Part shown: positions 55,740-64,000 of the stretch, piece after piece
Layout: each line of letters begins with the position of its first letter
Position numbering within the stretch: the first letter of the stretch is position 1
DNA from: Apiosordaria backusii
Taxonomy: Eukaryota; Ascomycota; Sordariomycetes; Sordariales; Lasiosphaeriaceae
DNA: 64,000 nucleotides
Assembly: GCA_030549205.1 (NCBI GenBank)
Contig: JAUKTV010000013.1
Coordinates: 1,116,001 to 1,180,000, forward strand
Direction of reading: 5' to 3'
The notes under the pieces: model-generated
The model's database searches: none
Seen by the model: the letters and a program-made list of their open reading frames with translations, nothing else
Told to the model about the DNA's origin: nothing
Made by a program: the position numbers and the translations under genes

Positions 55740-58700
55740 ATGGCCGAGACTGCTCCTTCAGCAGTTATGGTTGCAGCTCCAGCTCACCGACCTTTGCATC
55801 CCTTTTTCGCACCGAACCGCATGACCCCGCCTGTTTCTGAGATGGGCTCTGCTGAAGCTCTCACAGAGAATGCCAGCTTGACTTCGACCGACGCACAAGA
55901 AAACAAGGCCACAGAAGATGTCACAGCAGGGGATCCTGAAAGTGGCCGGAAAAAGAGACGCAATGCGAACAGTGACGCACCGGAAGGCGAGGAACCGCAG
56001 AAACAAAAAGCAAACAAACGAGCAAGGGTTTCTGGGACAGGTACTATTGCCAGTCACTTCATTAAACAGGCCACCGACCAACCAAGCAACGACGAGGGCT
56101 CCCATCCACTAGCTGCTGCTGAACCGCAAGCCCCAGAGACGAATGCATCAAAGCCCAAAAAGCTCTTGCTGTTTGACCCCAAGACCGGGACAATTGGTCC
56201 TCCCCCAGAACACAAAGCCGCACCAGATGTGAAAGGCACTGCTGCAGGAGGCGAGAAACAAGGCCCAAAGAGACGTGGCAGGAAATCAAATTCGATGGTA
56301 GTCTGCATCAAGTACGGGACAGATTCGGCAACTCGCACCCGGATTGGCACGCGCATTGATGCCATACTCAGTGCCACACCCGCAGACTCAGCACCTGAAT
56401 CTCAGCACCTGCAGGCATCTGCCCTGAAGAAGCCACACTCGAAAGCCCCAAAGGGAGCAACTGCAGCATCCTCCAAATCGACCCATCCGTTCTTCCTCGG
56501 CAAGGCCAGTAAGAAGGATGCTGTACCCGAAGATCCCAAGCCCAGCGAACCCACCTCGCCTCGGAGAAACACAAAGTCAAAGATTTTTGGCTCAACACCC
56601 TTTTCCCCCAAGAAACCCCGGTCCGCTCCTGCCTCTAAACCATCTCTGCCACCATTTGGAGTCAAGAATTTAGGACTCAAGTTTCCAGGAGCCAAGCAGC
56701 CAGCGTGGCCATGGCAGGGAATGGTCCACGTGCGAGATGATCAGCACCAGTCTGAGGGAAGCACAGGCTTAGGGGCTCAAGTGACAGATGGCACGGTGAC
56801 ACCATTGGCAGCTCGAAAATCAAAGGGCCACTCCGTCAAGGTACCCCTTTCTGAGTCGATTCTGGCCGTCACAGCCCAAACTTTGAATATACAGTCCATT
56901 GTTGAAGACATCCGCAATATCAACACGGATGTAGTGATCCCCCGTCCCCCGAGCTTCGTCTTCCTCAGAAACACTTTGAGAGTGGGAGTAAGCTTCAGAC
57001 GCGCATTCTTCCGGAGCTCAAAACTTTCCGGATCTCTACGCCAGGAAAGAAGGGAGCTCAGCGTAAACTGTTTGGCGAGAACACGGAAGGGAAGATTCTG
57101 CCACCAGCTCAGCTAGCCCGTCTCTTTGCGTCGATATCTTCATCTCTTTCTGCATTCGACAAGTCCCAGTGTGAAACAGCCAACTGGGTTCAAAAGTACG
57201 CCCCTACATGTGCTGCCGAGGTCCTCCAGCCTGGCCAAGAGGCTTTCCTCCTGAAGGAATGGTTGCAAACACTGGTAGTTCAGTCGGTTGACACAGGGTC
57301 AAGAGACGACAAAGTCAGCCCAAGGACGAAGGCGAAACAGGGAAAGAAGAAGCGGCGCAGACGGCTCGACGGGTTCATCGTCTCTAGTGACGACGAGGAC
57401 TATGGGCTGGATGACCTTTCCGGCGACGAAGCAGACTGGACCGCTAGTGGCGCCCGGGGCATCTTGAGGAAGACAGTCATCCGGTCGCTGAGCTTGGGTA
57501 AAGGCGAGAAGATCGCAAATACGCTCGTCATCAGCGGTCCTCCCGGCTGTGGCAAAACCGCCATGGTTCACGCAGTTGCAAATGAGTTGGATTTTGAGAT
57601 ATTTGAGATCAATTCCAGCACACGACGAGCTGGAAAGGACGTGCTCGCCAAAATTGGCGACATGACCAGGAATCACCATGTCCGGCAGCATCAATCTGGC
57701 GGCCCAGGAGATGGCAATGACCCTGCAGGAGAGGACGAGACGGCAAACGAAATCAAGTCGGGCAAGCAATCCACCATGGCTTCATTCTTCAAGTCCAAAC
57801 CTGCTGCGGTAGCAAAACCAAAGTCATCAACCGTCACATCAGACGATACATCAGTCCCGAAGGACATGAAGAAAAGCTCCTCGAGAAGCCAAAGGCAGTC
57901 ATTGATTCTTTTGGAGGAGGTTGATATCCTCTACGAAGAGGACAAGCAGTTTTGGACAACTGTGGTCGATCTCATCACACAGTCCCGACGCCCCTTCATC
58001 TTGACGTGCAATGATGAAACTCTGGTTCCGTTGCACACTTTGAGGATGCATGGCATCTTCCGACTTGGCCCGCCGCCGAGAGATCTCGCCGTTGACCGAC
58101 TTCTTCTCGTTGCGGCAAACGAGGGGCATGCACTTGCTCGCCAGGCTGTTGAGACATTGTACGACTCACGGAACTGCGACATCCGCGCTGCCACAATGGA
58201 CCTTCAATACTGGTGCCAAGTTGGAGTTGGAGACCGCAGAGGAGGTTTTGATTGGTTCTTTCCTCGCTGGCCAAAGGGAGTTGATCTAGACGAGAACAAG
58301 GAGGTCGTTCGGGTCGTCAGCGAAGGCACCTATCAGCAAGGCATGAACTTGTTGGCGAGGGACACCATTGTCGATGCCAAGACAACACCTTTACACGCAG
58401 AAGAGGAGCTCCTTGAACAAGCTTGGGATAGCTGGGGCGTTGATCTTGGGAACTGGGAGGACTCGCTTCGCCTAGGTGCTTGGGCTGAGAAGATGAAGCC
58501 CGTCAGCGCAAGCCCTGCTGGGCGACTCGGTGCCCTGGAGGCCTTTGGTGAGATGGCAGAGGCATTGAGTGTGGCTGATATTTGCTCTTTGGGGTCATTT
58601 GCTGCATACAAAGAGGTAAGAATCTCTCATTATAGCCTCTACTTGTTGCTAACCACTTTTCAGGAGACGATGGATGCCACACAGCCGGAGCCATCTGACA

Positions 58701-59506
58701 AAGCTCAGAACGACGTTGTCCAGGGACTCTCTTACCTCGATTCACCCTGCACCACTTACTACAACTCCTTGGTCACTTCAATGCCATCGGCCATCAAGTC
58801 CCTTGCCAAGGCCTATCTCAAAACAAGCATGGATGCGCTGCAGGACCACTCCGCTGACGAGCTTCGTCCTTTGACCGAACCCCAAGCTGTGCAGTGTCTT
58901 CAAACAAGCTTTACATTGCCTACGCCAGGGTCTATGGCAATCACCCGCATAGATTTTGCCTTTGCCTTTGACAATATCGCGGTAGCAGAGTCCTCCTCCC
59001 CCACCCCGGTGTCCTACCTCGATCCATCTGTGTTCGACAGAACCCTCAAACTTGTCGTCCTCGACGTCGCCCCATACATTCGTGGAATTGTGGCCTATGA
59101 ACAATCCCTGCACAAGCAGCGGCTCAAGATGAGCAGCCTTGTCAGCGAGGGCGGCAAAGGAACCCAAGGCACAAAGCGGATGCGGACGACGAGGGCCGCG
59201 TTGTCGGCACTAGAGGGTGGGTCGAGAAGCAGCAAGAGGGGTGAGAGGTGGTTCAAGGCCGAGTTAAACCCTTACTTGGTGGCCAGGACAGGCGGGAAGG
59301 GGTGGAATCCAGGGCTGGATCTTGATGACCTTCCTATTCCGCCGAGCCCGCTGAAGAAGAGCCCGTTGAAGAGCTCTACCGGGGAAGGGACGTCGCCAGA
59401 GGCATCCCCGGTCAAACCGAAGAAGGCTGTAGGGAAGCGGGGAAGGAAGCCAAAAATCCAGAAAATTGCTGTGGATGAGGAGGAGGACATGGCGGGCGAG
59501 GCATGA
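55740..59506 (+). CDS. ELG1: Elg1/ATAD5-type PCNA unloader, apparent frameshift
   Basis: Starts at ATG 55740 (ACCATGG context). The N-terminal half is disordered and basic. A frame change near the C5 runs at 56939-56950 interrupts the gene: VVIPRPP stops making sense, while the alternate frame gives ELRLPQKHFESGSKLQTRIL, the expected family block. One extra base there would restore the frame. Next come SAFDKSQCETANWVQKYAP, a Walker A ISGPPGCGKTAMV, a PIP-like QSTMASFF (57767-57790) inside the ATPase insert, a Walker B LILLEEVDILYEED, and sensor-type FILTCNDETLVP. An in-frame 48-nt intron (58616-58663) has clean GTAAGA/TTTTCAG signals. The protein would be ~1239 residues if corrected. Family knowledge: the Elg1-RFC complex removes PCNA from DNA after replication. 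Assembly error is likelier than loss. Confidence 0.85.
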
Positions 59507-59816
59507 TGGAGGGGGAGCTCGAGGAGTTACAAAGGTACTCAGCGCGCGTTACAAATTTTGGAACCTGGATCTATACGGGGTGGAATGGGGTTGCTTCTGA
59601 TTTCGGCAAGCAGTCATGGGATACATCAAGGTAGCAAGCATCTCACATCTTATATCCCTATAGAGCCCAGGTTGGCATCGCATGGCAAAGAGATCAAAGC
59701 AGGGGCATAAGCATTAGATGGCGTAAAATACACATGAGGCAGATGATAAATGACTAGCTGATTATTATCGAATTCCACATGTGACAATGAGGCATGAATC
59801 TGCAGAGTGTGTGGTA
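59507..59816. other. Convergent intergenic region
   Basis: 3' flanks of ELG1 and the next minus-strand gene. Confidence 0.5.
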
Positions 59817-61040
59817 TTAACGGTAATCCCAATCGTATACCCTGTTCCTTCCACCTCCGAGATCAACAGACGCTCTTCTCGTCCTTGCTGGGGCTGCATC
59901 CCGATAAACATACACAGCCCCTTCTTTCGGAGCCCTTGCCGCAGCATAGTCTTCCTCGTAGTATGGCCTCCTCTGCGACTCTCTTCCCCTCGTGCTTTCT
60001 GATCTGGCAAACAAGGATGGTTCAACTCGCGAATTTTCGATCAGGTACGTCGGTCTGCTCGACTCCCTTTCAGCTAGATAACTCCGCTGCGGAGCGGGGG
60101 GGTAGTAGTTGTCTCTTTTTCGGTCGGCGGCTGGCCCGATGGCTGGTGTCATGTAGTAATCATCCTCTACAACAGAGGAGGCCCGGCGGGGAGGAAGGGA
60201 TCGATCACGGCTGGCGGAACGGGTGTAGACTTGAGTGTTGGAGGGCTGGTAGATGGTGCCGCTTACAATATCGCTGTATCGATCTGAAGAGGGCGCACCG
60301 GTAGGATAAAAGTAATCACGCCCACTCTGGCTTCTACTCCTCAGCGCCGAGGGCGCGGTGGCATGATCCGGCCGGCCTCGGCTATATGCTCTGTCGTCGT
60401 GATAGTAATCCCTAGGATCGATTCTTCCCCTTGGAGTGGGCCCTGTCAAGCTTCCTCTCCTGCTGTTCGGCCCGCTGCTGCCGCCGCCGGGGTTGCTGTA
60501 CACCTCCTCCCGTTCTTCATACTCTTCCCTCCTGTGAGATACTGGGGGAGGTCCTCGATGCCCGTATCCGGCCCTTCTCGCCTCCCGGTCTTCGTACGCC
60601 GGCGGCGGTGGTGATGTGCTGTCATAGCCCTTCACTTCCCTCTCGTTCTGCTTGCCCCTCTTGGCGGCCTTTTCCGCCTGTAACCTCTCCCTCGCCCTTC
60701 TTTCGTATTTGGACAGCTCCCAGTCTTCCTTATCGCCATAGATGTAGCCTTTGGGCCAGTATTTATGCGCGAGGAGGGAGGCGGCGGCTATGGAGCCCAG
60801 GAAGACGTAGGGAATCTTATGGCTTCCCCCTTCATGACTGTCCTGGGAGCTGCCGTGTTTAGATTTCGAGGACGAGGATGATGATGATTTGGTGGAGTTT
60901 GAATGGGAGCGTGAGGAGTGTGAAGAGGGATAGGATGAGTAGGAACCCGGGGCTGGCAGGGCTAGAGGAGGAGATGGCGGAGGGGAGGGGGATGGAATGG
61001 CGGGTGGGGGCGTTGGGGGAGGTGTGTAATAGACTGGCAT
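59817..61040 (-). CDS. Hypothetical one-TM low-complexity protein
   Basis: 407 residues, single exon, from ATG 61040 (MPVYYTPPP); an upstream extension uses a non-ATG start and was dropped. The N-terminus is Pro-rich, then Ser-rich (SSSSSSSKSK). One hydrophobic helix (YVFLGSIAAASLLAHKYW) lies at about residues 77-94, followed by KGYIYGDKEDWELSKYERRA. A long Arg/Tyr/Pro/Ser-rich tail with GRDYFYPTGAPSS and DWDYR at the end completes it. The layout suggests a single-pass membrane protein with a basic disordered domain. No characterised domain is recognised. Confidence 0.7.
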   Translation of the reverse strand: MPVYYTPPPTPPPAIPSPSPPPSPPLALPAPGSYSSYPSSHSSRSHSNSTKSSSSSSSKSKHGSSQDSHEGGSHKIPYVFLGSIAAASLLAHKYWPKGYIYGDKEDWELSKYERRARERLQAEKAAKRGKQNEREVKGYDSTSPPPPAYEDREARRAGYGHRGPPPVSHRREEYEEREEVYSNPGGGSSGPNSRRGSLTGPTPRGRIDPRDYYHDDRAYSRGRPDHATAPSALRSRSQSGRDYFYPTGAPSSDRYSDIVSGTIYQPSNTQVYTRSASRDRSLPPRRASSVVEDDYYMTPAIGPAADRKRDNYYPPAPQRSYLAERESSRPTYLIENSRVEPSLFARSESTRGRESQRRPYYEEDYAAARAPKEGAVYVYRDAAPARTRRASVDLGGGRNRVYDWDYR

Positions 61041-62192
61041 GGTTGATTTCGCAGATGGCTGAGGTTCGGGAGCCGTCGGAGGGCGTATACTGTGTTGAAG
61101 ATGGAGAGTTGTCAAGAATCAGGTGTTTGTCGGAGGGTAATCGGGCTGCGGAGAAATGCTTGAATTAGGCCCGGACGAATACTGAGATGAGATGTCTGCT
61201 CCGCCCAAGGTACATTGGCCTCACTGTCTTGTCGGTGAAGAACTGACGCACATAGTCAAGTGCATGCCTCAAAAGTCAGGTAAAGACGAGAAAAAGCAGA
61301 ACCTCGAAACAAGAGGGGGAAGTGGCAGACGCAGTGATTTAGAGCCGTCTGTCTGCTCCCTCCCACACAGGGCCGCCCGGTTTGGCGATTGGATAGGCCA
61401 GAGGGAAGTTGTGAGAGCTGAGGTGAAGGAGGGGAGGCGTGTTGGCTGGTCCCCGCGCCGCTCGCCGTCTACACCGACATGAAACACAGCACAGTGGAAT
61501 GGTCGAGTAAATGGGCAGCCTCTCCAAAATAGAAGCGGCCAGCCTGCCCGACAATCGCTTGAAACTCGGGTTCTGGGTTAGTCGCCCACAGCGGGTGGGA
61601 TTATGCTTGCACTTATACACGGTCGTGAGGCTCCGGTCGCACAACAACGGATGCGCGGATGAGACATCATTTTCATAAACAAGCAAGCCAAGACGTAATG
61701 CATGCAGGCTTCCAGACGGACCACAGCCTTTGCCACGAGACAGCGAAGCCATGTCGGGCAACACAAGCACACATGGAGCCGATCCGGGCGTGCCCGGCAT
61801 CATGAAGATCCTGGCTTGTTTGGTGGGGTTTTGGCGATGACAAGACCTGACAAGCTTTCTGAATGGCGGGAACACCCCCACCTCAATTAATTCATGACGA
61901 TGAGGATGTTGCAAATGCAACCCGACCCAAGGCCGAGACCCGAGAGTGAGGACGATGAAGACGTAGGTACACGAGCACGACGAGGTAAGGAATACATACA
62001 TGCAGCTGCAGGGTGAAACATGTTTTGAGTTGCCTGTCTTCGATTTGCTCTCTTTTGCTGTTCCACAGGGCTTGGCCGGGTACACACTTGGCCTGGTGGT
62101 CACCACCGATATTGATCAAACAATCGTTTCCCTTCCTCGCATCTCGAGCAGTACCCGAGGGTGCAATGAAAAGAAAAGAACAAAAAAGGTTC
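61041..62192. other. Intergenic, no protein gene recognised
   Basis: Contains overlapping minus frames at 61.3-62.1 kb without motifs. It lies 3' of U2 snRNA and upstream of the one-TM gene. Confidence 0.45.
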
Positions 62193-62378
62193 GCATCGCC
62201 TGGAGGCAGTGTAATACCAGGGACACTGTGGCCAACCATCATGGGCAAGCCCAGAGGAAAGTCAGCCAAGAGATAAAAATTGGGATAATCAAGAATCTAC
62301 TCCGTGGAGTAGTTTCAGAGATTAAACTGAAAAGAACAGATACTACACTTGATCTAAGCCAAAAGGCAAAGAGAGCTA
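62193..62378 (-). ncRNA. U2: U2 spliceosomal snRNA
   Basis: On the minus strand the sequence CTCTTTGCCTTTTGGCTTAG is followed by ATCAAGTGTAGTATCTG, the near-invariant U2 5' domain. The branch-point recognition sequence GTAGTA is at plus 62341-62346. TTCAGTTTAATCTCTGAA forms the next stem, an Sm-type AATTTTTAT lies at 62273-62282, and the 3' stem-loop CCTGG-TATTACACTGCCT-CCAGG resembles U2 stem-loop IV. Length about 186 nt. Family knowledge: U2 pairs with the intron branch site in the pre-spliceosome. Ends are estimated to within a few bases. A TATATA-like stretch about 50 bp upstream (plus 62428-62433) could serve the Pol II promoter. Confidence 0.93.
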
Positions 62379-63054
62379 AAGAAAAGAAAAAAAGGAAATT
62401 GAGCAAAAAGGCGAGGGTGGCCGAGAATATATACTGGAGGGTTAGTTGGTCTGTGCACGCCTGCAAAATCGCATTCTCTCGAACAGACCACTTTTGATTC
62501 CCCCACAGCATTCGCTGCCATCTGCATCAACATACCCAACAGTGTCAACCCGGCGCAGGGACGAGGTGTGCCCATAAGTAGACATGATGGTGAAGCTGGG
62601 TAAGTGGTAGACCCCCAGGAACACGGAGGTCAGATCCGGAATCAGTATCAGGACAGCGGGGAGAGGGAATCCGTGATGTTTGATGTGGTTGCTCACTGCA
62701 AGGACATCCATCTGCCATCCCACCAGGGCTGACGGGCAAGGCGGGTTGACAGCGGGGCACACGGGGTATCCTGCCTCAAAGCCGCCTAGGCCTCGGCCGG
62801 TCCCAATGTACAGTAAATTCCCGTTCTCCACCAAGCTCCACCGTCCAGTAACATGGAATTCCGGCAAAGCGGCATTCATGACGCAGTTACACGACACCGG
62901 ACAAGGAAATAATGGTTCTTCTCAATTTTCTCGTCCGAAATCTTGGGACGACATGTTCAATTCCCTCTTGCGGGCTTTATTGGCCTTTCCATACCCTGAT
63001 TAGAGTTGCTTGAGAAGCTGGCCATCCACTGACACAAAAAGTGGGGCGGCTATC
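62379..63054. other. Divergent intergenic region (U2 / transporter)
   Basis: Upstream of both U2 snRNA and the transporter gene. A minus-strand frame at 62442-62897 has no recognisable motif. Confidence 0.5.
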
Positions 63055-64000
63055 ATGGCAGACGACAATGAAGGACAACGACAAGACCACGAGGAGGGTG
63101 GTGAAAAGAAGGCTCATACCGAGAGCCCTCTATACAGTTCAGGACAAGCAGATACCGAAGCGACGACACCTACACCGCCATTACCAAAAACGAGAAGCAA
63201 CAATGCCAATGCCTCCTCCAATACCAACGTCCACGGACCAAGCGACGATGTCCCAACAGACAAGAAACCCAACTTTTTGACCAGACTGGTTAACAGACTA
63301 GGTCTCGATGCAGCTACGTTGATTACAATGTTCAAGTAACTTCTCTCTTCCCCCTTTGTTGTTTCACCTTTCAGTCATGGCTAACACTCTTCCAAAAGAG
63401 GCTCGCTGCCCCCAACAATCGCCATCTCCATGTATCAAGCCGCCCCCATAACCGCCTACTTCACCACACTAGGCTACCTCGTTCCCATCGTCAGCGTCCT
63501 CGCCCTCGCCATCCTACCACGGGGGAAGTTTCTCATGAATATCATCTTGAATCTCTTCTCAGTCTGCCTCGTTGCGGCCATCTCCATGTTGGCACTCTGG
63601 TCAGCCGTCAAGGCACGGGAACACACCAGGTCCTCTGCCCCACCTCCATCATCAGGAACCGGGGGCGGCCAGGCCATGACGATGGTGCCCTATAACTCAA
63701 GCCAGTCCGCCGTCTGTGCTGTGTGGCTGTTCTTTGGCATCTGGTTGGGAAATGTGGCGAGGGCCAAGTTGCCAGCCTTCAACTTGCCGGTTATCATTTT
63801 CAGCATCTTTGTCAACGTCGCGGCGACCTACGGACCCTTTATGACGACAACTACAGCAGCACAGAGATTTGTCAGGGAGCTACTAGCAGCAATGCTAGTG
63901 GCGCTGGCGTTGGCGCTGGCCGTTAATCTCTTGGTATTTCCCATCAGCAGCCGATTGGTCGTGTTCAAAGAGGTTGAGGGTGCGATTGGGTTGTTGAGGA
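63055..64000 (+). CDS. ArAE_2_N-type putative transporter, 3'-truncated by window
   Basis: Exon 1 is 63055-63335 and exon 2 starts at 63399 (63-nt intron with GTAACT donor, GGCTAAC branch and AAAAG acceptor). It runs off the window in frame. The N-terminus is hydrophilic (TPTPPLPKTRSNN). The second exon then encodes successive membrane helices beginning AISMYQAAPITAYFTTLGYL, VPIVSVLALAILPRGKFLMN, NLFSVCLVAAISMLALW and AVCAVWLFFGIWLGNVARA. The ending LLVFPISSRLVVFKEVEGAI is typical of fungal proteins with the ArAE_2_N / DUF2421 architecture. Family knowledge: relatives of bacterial aromatic acid exporters; fungal members are called putative ER or plasma-membrane transporters, with substrates largely unknown. 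Confidence 0.85.

Noticed and set aside
56925..56970. A 38-nt intron explaining the ELG1 frame change
   Set aside because: GT and AG exist in phase, but the intron would be too short and would remove the conserved ELRLPQKHF block.
1..64000. CRISPR arrays, bacterial operons, riboswitches or a secondary-metabolite cluster
   Set aside because: Fungal gene structure throughout; no spaced identical repeats of CRISPR type, and no PKS/NRPS/terpene core genes seen.

Overview
The window looks like nuclear DNA of a filamentous ascomycete, most likely Sordariales (Podospora/Chaetomium/Neurospora type). The evidence is short GT-AG introns of about 48-100 nt with CTAAC/CTGAC-like branch points, recognisable fungal housekeeping genes (UTP8, ELG1, a DPB11/TopBP1-like BRCT protein, U2 snRNA), families common in Pezizomycotina (GPI-anchored GH17 glucanase, yapsin-like protease, ArAE_2_N transporter), and a 4-kb AT-rich block that looks like repeat-induced point mutation (RIP). 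Family assignments come from motif recognition and recalled family knowledge; no search was run.

Layout. 1-4.4 kb: 3' end of a single-pass membrane protein gene, an intron-containing tRNA-Asp, and a ZIP zinc transporter (minus). 5.9-17.9 kb: one minus-strand fungal C2H2 zinc-finger gene that has been split. Its C-terminal end is at 5.86-6.74 kb and the rest at 13.8-17.9 kb. Between them lies a ~7-kb element with ~36-bp terminal inverted repeats (TIRs) and a shared AAACAG hexamer at both junctions. That element carries a frameshifted HNH-domain gene, two minisatellites and, nested inside it, a second ~4-kb inverted-repeat element that is heavily AT-mutated. 18.8-24.2 kb: secreted PI-PLC X-domain protein, a small conserved hypothetical protein and a GH17 GPI-glucanase. 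26.0-29.4 kb: three tandem paralogues (one dead) of an apparently undescribed Cys/His-rich family built from two repeats with matching phase-1 introns. 30.2-43.4 kb: Cys-rich coiled-coil protein, GPI-aspartic protease, MDR oxidoreductase, Nudix hydrolase, four-BRCT protein, and a large low-complexity membrane-tailed protein. 45.1-50.5 kb: a Helitron Rep/helicase gene with an in-frame stop and a frameshift. 52.3-59.5 kb: divergent UTP8 and ELG1. 59.8-64 kb: a one-TM low-complexity protein, U2 snRNA, and the 5' part of an ArAE_2_N-type transporter.

Themes. There is no obvious functional cluster; this is a gene-rich arm with two transposon islands. ELG1 (PCNA unloading) and the BRCT protein (replication initiation/checkpoint) both act on replication forks, but they lie about 16 kb apart and nothing in the sequence suggests co-regulation. 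Several apparent frameshifts fall in or beside homopolymers, including one in the conserved ELG1 gene. Some of these may be assembly errors rather than real mutations, although the premature stops in the zinc-finger gene (one CAA-to-TAA type) look biological.
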